Source: Pseudocercospora fijiensis CIRAD86
Lineage: Eukaryota; Ascomycota; Dothideomycetes; Mycosphaerellales; Mycosphaerellaceae
Assembly: GCF_000340215.1 (NCBI RefSeq)
Contig: NW_006921534.1
Location: 2,871,057 to 2,935,056, forward strand
Direction: 5' to 3'
Length of the DNA: 64,000 nt
The notes under the pieces are model-generated. The model had not been told where the DNA came from. It saw nothing but the letters and a program-made list of their open reading frames with translations, and ran no database searches. Made by a program: the position numbers and the translations under genes. Shown here one piece after another: positions 1-10,405 of this stretch (positions are counted from its first letter, which is position 1; each line of letters begins with the position of its first letter).

Positions 1-14
1 ATTGTGATCGTTCA

Positions 15-353
15 CTATGCCACAATTTCAATGGCCACTGCAAGCTCGTTTGCGTAGTTAGGCTTGCGCCTTTTATCCTGTGGCAGCGCGGCCGACATCA
101 TCGTGGCTGATCTTAGAAATTCAGCGCGGCACCCTTCCACGTTTGCGGCCCGGTCGAACACTTCCCATGGTGAGATGCTGTAAGCACAAGCAGCAGGGTA
201 ACGACATTCCGTAAGATCTCGACTAGCAGTCATTAGTGTTGAACGGACGGCTTCAGTGTTATATGCGCCGCTTGAAATGCCCGAGATTGGCGGAAAAAGT
301 TCGGCGGCCAAAACGTACGAGTAGATGCCGGACGTTGATTTCCGAATATTCAA
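15..353 (-). CDS. Unrecognised open frame, possibly a 3' exon
   Basis: A 112-codon frame opens at a TTG (no ATG at the beginning) and ends in a stop at position 15. The translation has no motif, signal peptide or membrane segment that I recognise. Its mixed composition could be that of a real terminal exon of a gene whose 5' part was not found, but it could equally be chance. It lies downstream of the regulator gene and on the same strand. Positions 354-709 hold nothing I can support. Confidence 0.2.
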   Translation of the reverse strand: MNIRKSTSGIYSYVLAAELFPPISGISSGAYNTEAVRSTLMTASRDLTECRYPAACAYSISPWEVFDRAANVEGCRAEFLRSATMMSAALPQDKRRKPNYANELAVAIEIVA

Positions 354-709
354 AAAGTCCGCGCCATATAGTAGACCCAGGAAGTCTCGGGATCCTCGGT
401 ACGCTGTATCACTATTGTAGCAGAATGTATCTCTATAGAAAGAATTAGATCGTCGGATAGCGCTAATCTAGACTTTGCTTTGCATACCACTGTCGATTTA
501 CCAGCGCAGTTTGCTACCTAGAAGCCACATGCATGTTCTCAGCTAGTAGGTCGTACATGTATAGCATAGACTTTTGAATACCACAACAGTACAGTGTTTG
601 CCTTCCTAGAGTATCGCAATAGACATGGGCGTGTGAGCTGCGTAAAGATCCATCGCAGCCCATCCGACCAAGCTGTAGACGTCCTACAACTTTCCGTAGC
701 GCATACCTA

Positions 710-2683
710 TCACACTACTGCTTCATCGAATTTGAACCAGTCGGTCGCACCGTTGAACAAGAAGTCATCGTCCCACGAGTAGAGGTTATCGGTCTGCATG
801 TCGATACTGCCAAGATCGTATGCAGAGGAGGCATCTGTCGTAGCCGCAGGCGTCAAAAGCGCCATCAAAGGACTCGTCGTCGTTTCTACCGGTGCCGTCG
901 AAGTTTGATTTCTCGCTTCGTCGCCAGAAGAAGGTTGAGCAGCTGCATCGCCATGACCATCCAACCACACCCTAGCCTGCTCGAGAACGCGAGTTGCAAT
1001 GCTCTCCATCTTCGCCGCAAGTGGTGTGCGACGTCGAAGCGGATTGAGAAATGCCGGCAGATGTTCCATACATTCCAAAGATTTCTGATTCGTCTGAAGT
1101 TGAGTCTTGCCAGTGACGAGAATTTCCCCAAACAAAGCCATGAAGACGAAGAATGGATAGTGTAAGAGTTGCCAGATGAGCGCGCCGTACTGCTCGTTTG
1201 TGTTCGAGATCAGCTTTTCGAGTGATAGGAGCATGTCTTGAGACACTTTGGTACATTGGCCTCGACGTGATTTGTGACAACGGCAGAGTAAAATTAACAG
1301 GAACCTGTAATGGAAACGCAAAGTTTCCAGGCCGTGCTCGATAGCTCGAATGCCATTTGGGGCGAGGAACGGTTTTTCTGCAATCGCGGTAGCTTCCAAA
1401 ATCTGGATTTTCTTCAGTATCTGTAGACAAGTGGTCACTTCCAGTGCACGTTACCTGTACGGCATTTGAGTTCCACGACTCCAACTTATCTCTCGCAGTG
1501 GTAATAGCTTCGCTGTCTGATGCCTCCATTCCATAGACACAGTGCCATATGTCGCCCATAACTCGAGACAACAGCATGATTTGATGCATGAAGTGTGCTT
1601 GGAAGAGGGATGGCCGCCCAGTCGTATCTGAGGGCAAGAGCTGCTCGAGGGTAGGCATAGCAATCTTGCCGACAGTATCATGATGAAATACTGGCGGCCT
1701 TGCCATCGTGAGCGCCATAGCCTTATCAAAGATGTTCAGGCGCCAGAATATGATGCTACGCTGCTCTCTGAGAGGGGTGTCGATGTGCCGATGTGTCACG
1801 CCTAGGGCTTGAAGCATTGTGCACGCATTCGTCACCAAGCTCCAACAAAGCGAAGGTGTCATAAATTCCGTAATCTGTGTTGCCAGAATGAGAAGGGCCT
1901 GCATATTTGTGATATCCGCGACGATGCTGACTCGAATGTCGTTGAAGGCCAGCCAGATGTTGCTGCGAAGCTCAGCTTTCGTTGTCTCATCAGCTTCGTC
2001 GCGCGAGCATTCTATGCCGAACGCGATACTGTAGAACATGATTAGCCAGGCGCGAGGGACTGATTCTGGGCGAGAGGCAGCTAGATCTTCCAGAACATCA
2101 GATGGAACAGTTGAAACTGGAAGCCCTTTCTTCTGCAGGGTCGCTGTCAAAGCTGCGAGACACTGTAGGTCAGCATTGGTTTGCTCAAGAAGCGAGAATA
2201 TCACTCGCCTTCAGCCCACCTCTCGGCCTGGTGCTCGTGTCGAAAGAAGTTCGTCGCAGACTCCTTCGCAAGCCAGTCCATCATCGAAGCATCATACCAG
2301 GTGGAACGATACTCCTCGAACAGAGCGCCCAGGGCCTTGAATGATTGATGCTCTTTGCCAGCCAGGCGTGAAAGACGTTCATGCGTACTTGTGAGGTCGT
2401 CGGCAAGCTGAGGTCGAGTCAAGACGGTATGTTGAGCCTGAGGTGGAGTACCATGTCCTGCATTGCGCTTTCGCTTGCGACGAATGATGCCAGATCGAGA
2501 ATACGAGCAGTCCGCTGCTTCTGGTTTGCATCGCCCGCATCCCGAGAGTTCACGCGAGCAAGATGCCTCAGGTCATAATTAGTATAAGCAGACCTCTGCG
2601 CTCAACGAAAAATGATGCACCTTGCGAGCACGGCATCTGTCACACTGACAACCCGGTGTTAGTGTCGAAGCTGTGAAGGTCAT
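710..2683 (-). CDS. Zn2Cys6 fungal transcription factor, frame apparently broken
   Basis: DNA-binding regulator of the Gal4-type zinc-cluster class. The ATG at 2683 opens a 21-codon exon; a 54-nt intron (2567-2620, GTGCAT...CTGAG, with an internal TACTAAT branch-like site) interrupts the zinc cluster. After splicing the six ligands are C14, C17, C24, C31, C34 and C41 (spacing 2-6-6-2-6), followed by a basic RRKRKR stretch. The rest resembles the fungal-specific middle homology region. Two problems remain. Near 2204 the frame must slip by one base between two stretches that both look coding. Near 1421-1454 continuity needs a 34-nt intron, shorter than usual in fungi, or a second slip. The C-terminus (710-1420) is acidic and Trp/Asp-rich (YSWDDDF), like an activation domain. 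It is divergent from the monooxygenase and may regulate it and the nearby transporters. It could be a decaying pseudogene or contain a sequencing error. Confidence 0.75.
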
Positions 2684-3108
2684 GTGATCTGTCTCACAGC
2701 ATATTGAGCCTTCTCTTCCGAACCCATTACTGCAGCTTTTGGTCTCGTGAAAGGGCTTTCGGAAGTTAGGTGACACTTTGGAGGAAACGCGGAAGAAGGG
2801 CTTTACGCGGGAGGCGTTTTTGAGTTCCTGAGGATTCTTGGTGCGACCCGAGAAGCGATCCAATGGCAGAACGGATTGTTGGCGGCGATTCTCTCCACGG
2901 AATTTACGGCCTTTCACCAGGAGCAAGAATGGGAAGCGAAGGCTGGTACATATGAAGGAAACACCACTTCTCCATCCACGATGCCTGCGACCGGAATTCA
3001 ACCCATCTCATGAACTGGTATCTTCACGCAGCCTTTGTTCAAAGCAGGATCCGCCAACAATTGATATCAAGAATCGCCATACGCCACGACAGGGCACAGT
3101 CAATCAAG
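2684..3108. promoter_or_regulatory. Shared intergenic promoter region, regulator / monooxygenase
   Basis: 425 bp separate the regulator ATG (2683, minus) from the monooxygenase ATG (3109, plus), so both promoters must lie here. A TTCCGAA-like and a TTCGGAA-like half-site lie some 40 bp apart near 2717-2765; they are suggestive of zinc-cluster binding but not a canonical site. No TATA box is evident. Confidence 0.4.
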
Positions 3109-4321
3109 ATGCCCCAGCCACCTATAGCGATACTGGGAGCTGGACCAGCAGGTCTCACTCTTGCTCGACTGCTGGAACAGAAGGGTTTCAACTATGTCGT
3201 CTTCGAGAGAGATTCCCATCGATCAGAGCGGCCGCAGGGAGGTTCGCTCGACATTCATGTTGGCTCGGGACAGCTTGCAGTTAAGGAAGCAGGTCTGTGG
3301 GATGACTTCCTTAAGTTCGCCAGATATGATGCGCCGACAACGATCACAGACAAGAATGGCAAAGTTGCCCTGAGAATGGACCCGGAGCCTGGCGAAGGGG
3401 TATTCGATCGTCCTGAGATCGATCGGACTGCGCTGCGTAATTTACTGTTGGACTCCATCCCCGCTTCAAAGATACAGTGGGGGCGAAAGGTCTCCCGAGT
3501 TTCAAGGAGCAAGGGCGGCACTGTGTCGGTAGAATTTCAGGCAGGACAAATTGAGACGGGATTCCAATTGGTGGTCGGCGCCGATGGTGCCAGGTCAAAA
3601 GCAAGATGCATGGCAAGTCGGCTGCTCCTCGCCTTTGCAACCAACATGTGCTGACGATGAATAATAGGTCGGAGGCGCTGAACCAATTTACGAGGGTCTC
3701 GCGTATCTCGCTACATCTGTAGAGCCCAAGCATTCAGTGTATCCAAAAATCGTCAGACGGGCGGAGAAAGGCAGTTTCAATAGCGTGGGAAGTGGCAAGA
3801 TGCTGACACTGCAATACACCGGAGACGGACTGTACAACATGTACATCGGGCTGAAGCTTCCGGAGTCTTGGGCAGCCACGGAGGGCGCAAGTCTTCTGCA
3901 AGATCCGACTGCCTTGCGGAAGTGGTTGATCGGGGAACCTTTCGCCGACTGGGCCGAGTCGGTGACAGATGTAATCAGAGACGGCGAAGGAGGATTCCGC
4001 GTGTGGTCACTGGGGTCTGTTCCGCTCGAATCTCTGAATTGGACATCGGTCGCTGGTGTGACGCTGGTCGGCGATGCGGCGCATGTCACGTATCCAAACG
4101 GCGAGGGCGTGAACAACGCGATGCACGACAGTCTCCAATTAGCACGGAAGATTGAGGAATTTGGACTCCACTCACTGGATCGCGCAGTGGTAGAGTATGA
4201 ACAGCTGATGCTCCCACGTGCGCGCGAGCATGTGAAAGACGGCGTGGGAACGCGAGAGCTAATGTTTGGCGAAAAGGCGCCGGAAGGCTTTAAGAAATTG
4301 TTCGACGAGCATGTGCTATAA
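3109..4321 (+). CDS. FAD-dependent monooxygenase (PHBH fold, TetX-like)
   Basis: Predicted flavoprotein hydroxylase using NAD(P)H and O2 on an aromatic or polyketide-like substrate. Two exons: 3109-3612 and 3668-4321, 385 aa. The start was chosen because MPQPPIAILGAGPAG places the Rossmann GxGxxG at residues 10-15, right at the N-terminus as in the family. A second-sheet Arg region (DRPEIDRTALRNLL) is present, and the GD motif (LVGDAAH, D about residue 304) that binds FAD ribityl/phosphate is followed by P-NGEGVNNAMHDS. Intron 3613-3667 (55 nt) is read as GC-AG: donor ATG|GCAAGT, branch CTGAC-like, acceptor AATAG. The only nearby GT donor breaks the frame. No membrane anchor. Next to a regulator and an ABC pump, so detoxification or secondary metabolism is plausible; the substrate is unknown. 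Confidence 0.9.
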
Positions 4322-4439
4322 GAATGCTGTAAGCTCATTCTTGGCTCGTGATCGCCTCTAGTCTAGTCAGTTCTTCACCCTGGCATAGAATAATGCATGG
4401 GTGATGCAGATGCCGAAAGGTTATCCCCTGTAAAAACTC

Positions 4440-4815
4440 GTCGCCTCGGAGCGTTTGTTAGCAAAATAGGTATTAGCCCCTATAGTATCTACTTAGTTAG
4501 CATATAGAAGCCGCTCTATAGGTAAACAAACAGGCCTTAATTAGTCTCGGTTATAGGCGCGTTAAGCCTCTTTAAGCGCTTAGCTATAGTCGCTACTATC
4601 GGTCGTCTATACTAACTTAATTACTCTTATAAATTCAAACTCGAAGCCGCTAAGGAGCGTATAATTACTATAAAATAGCGAGCTTCTAAGCCTTGATAGA
4701 AAAGCAATATTAAGCAGCTTAGCAGGTTGTAGGCGGGATATGAGCGTATCCGATAACTCCGTCTTGTATATATATAACGAGCTCGCCTGAAAGGGTCGTA
4801 TACCTAGTGTATTAC
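4440..4815. repeat. RIP-degraded relic sequence
   Basis: This stretch abruptly changes style: TA-rich, CpA/TpG-poor but with CpG retained, the same signature as the big transposon islands. It has no recognisable ends. It is probably a fragment of an old repeat inserted between the monooxygenase and the ABC gene. An 82-codon open frame on the minus strand (4607-4855) overlaps it but matches nothing I know. Confidence 0.5.
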
Positions 4816-4935
4816 AGAGCGTGTACACTATCCACAGCTTGGTGGACCCCATCACTATCCACTACGTACAGACAATTCTGCAGGCCAAGAGAAAGACGGA
4901 TGACGCGCTAATCACATCCGAACCAAGGGAATGCT

Positions 4936-4951
4936 ATGCGGGGAGCCGCAT
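4936..4951. promoter_or_regulatory. CGG-N4-CCG palindrome, candidate zinc-cluster operator
   Basis: ATGCGG-GGAG-CCGCAT is a perfect 6-bp inverted repeat around a 4-bp spacer, about 235 bp before the ABC transporter ATG. Inverted CGG triplets are the classic target of dimeric Zn2Cys6 regulators, one of which is encoded 2.3 kb away. The regulatory link is inferred. Confidence 0.45.
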
Positions 4952-5185
4952 GGGCGGACTACTGTACTGTAGCTGCAGAGTACAGTGACAATAATAATGC
5001 CCTTTACAGCTCCGACAGGCACACAAAGGCATAATAGGATTGCTACCGTTCGATTTTATGCTGCCGCCATGTTGCCTGATGACCGGACACGGCATGGCTC
5101 TTTGTGCGCAGCAGTAGTGCAAACAATCAAACACGCGTGCTGGTGCTACAACGGACACGCGTGAGCACCTCATCCTCCAGCCACC

Positions 5186-8100
5186 ATGTCGCTCGTGGGC
5201 AATTTTGCCTTCAACAACTATGACCGCACGGCAGAGAACACAGGCGCTGGAACGGGCACAGGCTTTGTACGTCGATCATCCTTCCCAGACCAGGACCAAG
5301 AAGGCCGACCACATCGACCGAGGCGAGGAAGCTTCCTCAGAAGACGGCCATCACAGGCTGCATCACCATCTGATGCGCCGAACCCCCTTCTAGTGCCGGA
5401 CCTTCCCATCGAGCAAAGTCCGAATGAAGCCTTGCGGGACGTCGAGAAAGGTGATGCGGAGAAGGAAGGGCTGGAGGCCTACGAGAATAATGCAGAGCGA
5501 AAGCTAGAGTCAGACGAGGAGTCCACCAAATTTTCCCTCCAACGTGCTATCACACAACTTGCGCGAACCACCACCAATTGGAGCCAAGTGCCATCCAACC
5601 CATTTGAAGCTGGAGAGCACTCGGAGCTGGACCCGCATTCAGAAAACTTCAGAGCAAGATCGTGGGTAAAGAGCATGATCAAGCTCCAACGTGAGGACGG
5701 CAGAAATCCAGAACGTACGGGTGGCGTGGCATTCAAAGGCCTCAGCGCTCATGGCTTTGGTGCTGCCACGGATTACCAGAAAGATGTCGGCAACATCTGG
5801 CTGGAGGGCATCGCACTGATCAAGAGTCTCCTTGGGCTCGCCAAGCCTCGTCGAATCGACATTCTGAGAGACTTTGAAGGTCTGGTGGAAAGTGGAGAGA
5901 TGCTGGTCGTGCTCGGACCTCCTGGATCTGGATGCTCGACCTTGCTGAAGACACTGACTGGCGAAATCCATGGATTTGCTGTCGATGAGAATTCCCACCT
6001 GAACTACCAGGGAGTCCCCGCGAAAGACATGCACAAATACTTCCGCGGCGAGGCAATCTACACCGCTGAAGTCGATGTCCACTTTCCTAAGCTGAGTGTA
6101 GGCGACACACTTTACTTTGCAGCCCGCGCACGTGCGCCAAAGATGACCCCAGGCGGCGTGAGCAAGAACACATGGGCCACACACATGAGAGATGTTGTAA
6201 TGGCAACGTTCGGCATCAGCCACACCATCAACACTCGAGTAGGAAACGACTTCGTTCGCGGTGTTTCTGGTGGTGAGCGCAAACGTGTTACCATTGCCGA
6301 GGCTGCTCTTAGCGGCGCACCTCTACACGCATGGGACAACTCCACCCGTGGACTTGACTCGGCCAATGCGATCGAGTTTTGCAAGACGGTCCGTCTCAGT
6401 GCCGAGCTTGCTGGCTGCGCCGCCATGGTCGCCATCTACCAGGCCCCTCAGGCTGCCTATGATCGCTTCGACAAAGCCATTGTCCTGTACGAAGGCCGCC
6501 AGATCTTTTTCGGCCGAACACATGAAGCACGCCAATACTTCGAGAATATGGGCTTCCATTGTCCAGACCGCCAGACTTCGGCTGACTTCCTCACCAGTAT
6601 GACTTCTGCTCAAGAGCGAGTCGTCCAGCCCGGCTTCGAGGATCAGGTGCCTCGTACGCCAGATGAGTTTGCCGAGCGATGGAAGGCGAGCCCCGAGCGT
6701 GCACGGCTGCTCAAGGACATTGACGCATACGACAAGCGGTATCCGTTCAAGGGTAAGGCATATCAGCAATTCGTTGACAGCCGCAAAGCTCAGCAGGCCA
6801 AGGGGCAGCGTATCAAGTCCCCATACACTCTGTCTTACGCGCAGCAAGTCAAGCTGTGTCTATGGAGAGGCTTCAGACGTCTGGTCGGAGACCCGGAACT
6901 CACTTACACCCAGCTCTTTGGCAACTTCGTCATGGCCCTCATCCTCGGATCTGTCTTCTTCAACCTCCAAATGACCACTGACTCGTTCTTCCAGCGCGGA
7001 GCTGCCCTCTTCTTCGCCATCCTGCTGAATGCTTTTGGCTCTGCCCTCGAAATCCTCACACTGTACGCCCAGAGACCGATTGTCGAAAAGCATGACCGCT
7101 ACGCCTTGTATCATCCATCAGCCGAGGCCTTCGCATCAATGTTGACGGATATGCCATATAAGATCGTCAACGCCATCATCTTCAACACAACCCTCTACTT
7201 CATGGCCAATCTCAAGAGGACACCTGGTGCCTTCTTCTTCTTCGTGCTCATCAGCTTTACTACTACGCTAATGATGAGTATGTTGTTCAGAACCATCGCA
7301 TCTGTGTCACGAACTCTGTCGCAGGCCATGGCGCCGGCTGCACTCCTGATCTTGGCCATTATCGTCTTCACTGGATTTGCCATTCCTACCGACTACATGC
7401 TTGGGTGGTGCCGATGGATTAACTACATCGATCCCGTGGCGTACGCGTTCGAAGCGCTGATGGTTAACGAATTCGCTGGGCGTCAGTACACCTGTAGCTC
7501 CGCCTCTCTAGTGCCTCCCTACGGCAACTTGAGCGATCAAAGCCAAGTGTGCACCGCTGTCGGCTCCGTCGCGGGACAAAATTTCGTTGCCGGTACAGCC
7601 TATCTCGAGACCGCTTACAAATACTACCCATCGCACCGCTGGAGGAACTTCGGGATCGTCATTGCTTTTGGTATCTTCTTCATGGGTGTTTATTTGACAG
7701 CAACTGAGCTCATCAGCGCAAAGAAGTCCAAGGGCGAGGTGCTTGTCTTCCAACGCGGCCACATTCCACGCGCATTGAAGGAGAAGGCCAAGGATGAGGA
7801 AAGCGTCGGCGAGAACCAGAGGAATGCATTGGCCAAGACAGAAAGCTACACGGCCGCCACGGACATTCTCCAGAAGCAGACTGCCATCTTCAGCTGGAAG
7901 GATGTGTGCTACGACATCAAGATCAAGAGCGAGGAGCGCCGCATTCTGGACCACGTCGACGGCTGGGTCAAGCCAGGCACTTTAACCGCTCTCATGGGTG
8001 TCTCTGGTGCCGGCAAGACTACTCTTCTCGATGTGCTTGCCACCCGTGTTACCATGGGAGTGATCTCCGGCGAAATGCTTGTTGATGGACGTCAGAGGGA

Positions 8101-9823
8101 TTCTTCTTTCCAGCGCAAAACCGGATATGTGCAGCAGCAGGATCTCCACCTTCAGACTTCAACGGTGAGAGAAGCTCTCAACTTCAGCGCCCTCCTGCGA
8201 CAACCAAAATCTACGTCACGCGCAGACAAGCTCGCCTACGTCGAGGAGGTGATCAAGCTTCTTGACATGGAAGAGTACGCCGATGCCGTCGTTGGTGTTC
8301 CCGGAGAAGGGCTCAACGTCGAACAGCGTAAGCGCTTGACTGTTGGTGTGGAACTCGCTGCCAAGCCTGAGCTCCTTTTGTTCCTCGATGAGCCTACATC
8401 TGGCCTCGATTCTCAAACTTCCTGGGCAATTTGCGATCTGATGGAGAAGCTGAAAAATTCCGGTCAAGCCATTCTGTGCACCATCCACCAGCCGTCGGCG
8501 ATGCTCTTCCAGCGTTTCGATCGCCTCCTGTTCCTCGCGAAGGGCGGTAAGACTGTCTACTTCGGCGAGATTGGTGAGAACTCCAAGACCTTGTCAAGCT
8601 ATTTCGAGCGCAACGGTGCCCACGCCTGCCCGCCAGATGCCAACCCGGCTGAATGGATGCTTGAAGTCATTGGAGCTGCGCCCGGTTCAAGCACGGATAT
8701 CGATTGGTATCAAGTCTGGCGCAATAGCCCCGAATATCAACAGACGCAAGAACACCTCGAGATGCTCAAGATCGAACGGCCAAAGCAGGCACCTGTGAGC
8801 AATACCAGCGACCAGGAAGCCTACCGCGAATTCGCTGCACCATTTGGCGAGCAACTGTTGGAGGTCACCCGACGTGTATTCCAACAGTACTGGCGCACAC
8901 CCTCCTACATCTACGCCAAGGCGGCGCTCTGTACCTGCTCATCTCTCTTCATCGGCTTCATTTTCTTCCGGGCACCACTCACCCATCAAGGTCTTCAAAA
9001 CCAGATGTTCTCGATCTTCATGACCTTCACGATCTTCGGACAGCTCACGCAACAGATCATGCCACACTTCGTCACCCAGCGTTCCCTCTACGAGGTCCGA
9101 GAACGTCCTTCGAAGGCATACAGTTGGCAAGCATTCATGGTCAGCAATATCTTCGTCGAGCTGCCATGGAACAGTCTGATGGCCGTGATCATGTTCTTCT
9201 GCTACTACTACCCCGTGGGACTTTACAACAACGCCGGATCTGATGTTCACGAGCGAGGAGCACTCTTTTTCCTGTTCATGCTGCAATTCCTGCTTTTCAC
9301 GTCCTCATTCACAAGCATGGTCATTGCCGGCATGGACAGCGCGGAAACCGGAGGTAACATTGCCAATCTGATGTTCTCGCTCTCCCTGATCTTCTGCGGT
9401 GTCCTGGTCAACCCACACAGCCTCCCCGGCTTCTGGATCTTCATGTACCGCGTCTCGCCCTTCACCTACTTGGTCGGCGGCTTCTTATCGACCGGTCTGG
9501 CCAACGCAAGAGTCACCTGTGCTTCCAACGAATTCGTCACCTTCCAACCCGGAAACGGCACCTGCGGCACCTACATGTCTGAATATCTCAGCACCTTCGC
9601 AGGCTACCTCGAAGACCCTAATGCCACGAGAGATTGCCAATTCTGCTCATATGGAGACTCGAACTACTTCTTGTCACGGCTCAGCATTTTTTACGGCGAC
9701 CGGTGGCGCAATTTCGGCATTCTGTGGGCGTTTATCATTTTCAATATCTGCGCTGCTGTGTTTTTCTACTGGCTTGTGAGAGTACCCAAGCACAAGGGCA
9801 AGAAGAAGGAAACCTCGCAGTGA
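5186..9823 (+). CDS. Full-size PDR-type ABC-G multidrug transporter
   Basis: Plasma-membrane efflux pump of the fungal pleiotropic drug resistance family, 1545 aa, intronless, with the usual NBD-TMD-NBD-TMD order. The start sits in a good context (CCACCATG). NBD1 has the fungal degenerate Walker [10 protein letters not shown] near residue 244 (Cys replacing Lys), signature VSGGE and a Walker B with Asn after Asp ([11 protein letters not shown]). NBD2 has an intact Walker [10 protein letters not shown] near residue 938, a degenerate signature LNVEQ and Walker [13 protein letters not shown]. This asymmetry is normal for PDR proteins, leaving one functional ATP site. Hydrophobic segments follow each NBD, with Cys-containing extracellular loops before the last helices. 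The C-terminus is Lys-rich (KGKKKE). Likely exports fungicides, plant toxins or a self-made metabolite. A zinc-cluster-type palindrome lies upstream. Confidence 0.97.
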   Translation: MSLVGNFAFNNYDRTAENTGAGTGTGFVRRSSFPDQDQEGRPHRPRRGSFLRRRPSQAASPSDAPNPLLVPDLPIEQSPNEALRDVEKGDAEKEGLEAYENNAERKLESDEESTKFSLQRAITQLARTTTNWSQVPSNPFEAGEHSELDPHSENFRARSWVKSMIKLQREDGRNPERTGGVAFKGLSAHGFGAATDYQKDVGNIWLEGIALIKSLLGLAKPRRIDILRDFEGLVESGEMLVVLGPPGSGCSTLLKTLTGEIHGFAVDENSHLNYQGVPAKDMHKYFRGEAIYTAEVDVHFPKLSVGDTLYFAARARAPKMTPGGVSKNTWATHMRDVVMATFGISHTINTRVGNDFVRGVSGGERKRVTIAEAALSGAPLHAWDNSTRGLDSANAIEFCKTVRLSAELAGCAAMVAIYQAPQAAYDRFDKAIVLYEGRQIFFGRTHEARQYFENMGFHCPDRQTSADFLTSMTSAQERVVQPGFEDQVPRTPDEFAERWKASPERARLLKDIDAYDKRYPFKGKAYQQFVDSRKAQQAKGQRIKSPYTLSYAQQVKLCLWRGFRRLVGDPELTYTQLFGNFVMALILGSVFFNLQMTTDSFFQRGAALFFAILLNAFGSALEILTLYAQRPIVEKHDRYALYHPSAEAFASMLTDMPYKIVNAIIFNTTLYFMANLKRTPGAFFFFVLISFTTTLMMSMLFRTIASVSRTLSQAMAPAALLILAIIVFTGFAIPTDYMLGWCRWINYIDPVAYAFEALMVNEFAGRQYTCSSASLVPPYGNLSDQSQVCTAVGSVAGQNFVAGTAYLETAYKYYPSHRWRNFGIVIAFGIFFMGVYLTATELISAKKSKGEVLVFQRGHIPRALKEKAKDEESVGENQRNALAKTESYTAATDILQKQTAIFSWKDVCYDIKIKSEERRILDHVDGWVKPGTLTALMGVSGAGKTTLLDVLATRVTMGVISGEMLVDGRQRDSSFQRKTGYVQQQDLHLQTSTVREALNFSALLRQPKSTSRADKLAYVEEVIKLLDMEEYADAVVGVPGEGLNVEQRKRLTVGVELAAKPELLLFLDEPTSGLDSQTSWAICDLMEKLKNSGQAILCTIHQPSAMLFQRFDRLLFLAKGGKTVYFGEIGENSKTLSSYFERNGAHACPPDANPAEWMLEVIGAAPGSSTDIDWYQVWRNSPEYQQTQEHLEMLKIERPKQAPVSNTSDQEAYREFAAPFGEQLLEVTRRVFQQYWRTPSYIYAKAALCTCSSLFIGFIFFRAPLTHQGLQNQMFSIFMTFTIFGQLTQQIMPHFVTQRSLYEVRERPSKAYSWQAFMVSNIFVELPWNSLMAVIMFFCYYYPVGLYNNAGSDVHERGALFFLFMLQFLLFTSSFTSMVIAGMDSAETGGNIANLMFSLSLIFCGVLVNPHSLPGFWIFMYRVSPFTYLVGGFLSTGLANARVTCASNEFVTFQPGNGTCGTYMSEYLSTFAGYLEDPNATRDCQFCSYGDSNYFLSRLSIFYGDRWRNFGILWAFIIFNICAAVFFYWLVRVPKHKGKKKETSQ

Positions 9824-10405
9824 GGATAGAAAAGGGGAGGTTGGGGGGGGGGGAGGAGCATAGAGGGTGATTAGCGCATAGCATAGATGGTAGATCAAGA
9901 AGACTACCTAGTACCGTAGCTTGGTTCGTTAGAGCGAGCGATTGGGAATTGTACATTTAGAATAGAAACCTCGCTATCAGTATAGAGGCATGTAATGTTG
10001 TCGAATTACGGGTCTCCTTCAGCTTCTCCTATCACTGTCGCATGATTTGCCGCGAGCTCAAACCAGCGTATACGAGAGCACTAATCATAATGCTCGAGGT
10101 CCCTATACATGGAAAACCGGGTTTGATCAGCTTCCGCGTTCCCCAAGTACACTGGGTCGTGGCAAGTTCTACTTTCGGATTACCTCTCTTCCGCTCGCTT
10201 GCAACACAAAAGGATCTGACGTGCTAGCGCTCGCTTACGAGACGTTGAACGGTGTCGCTTGGTTCTTCTCCGGGATAGTCCCGAACAAATCCCATGCGGC
10301 AAGGCGATGGATGTGGTACTACGATCTCCGTCTCCGTACCAACGAGGAGGGAAGAGCGAGCACTTCAAGTCTATGTATATTGCACATATATTCCGTCGAT
10401 CGATT
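9824..10405. other. Intergenic, convergent 3' ends of ABC and MFS genes
   Basis: About 580 bp between convergent genes. It contains a G-run near 9845 and open frames that I judge to be chance, because they overlap the last MFS exon on the other strand. No RNA gene seen. Confidence 0.5.
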
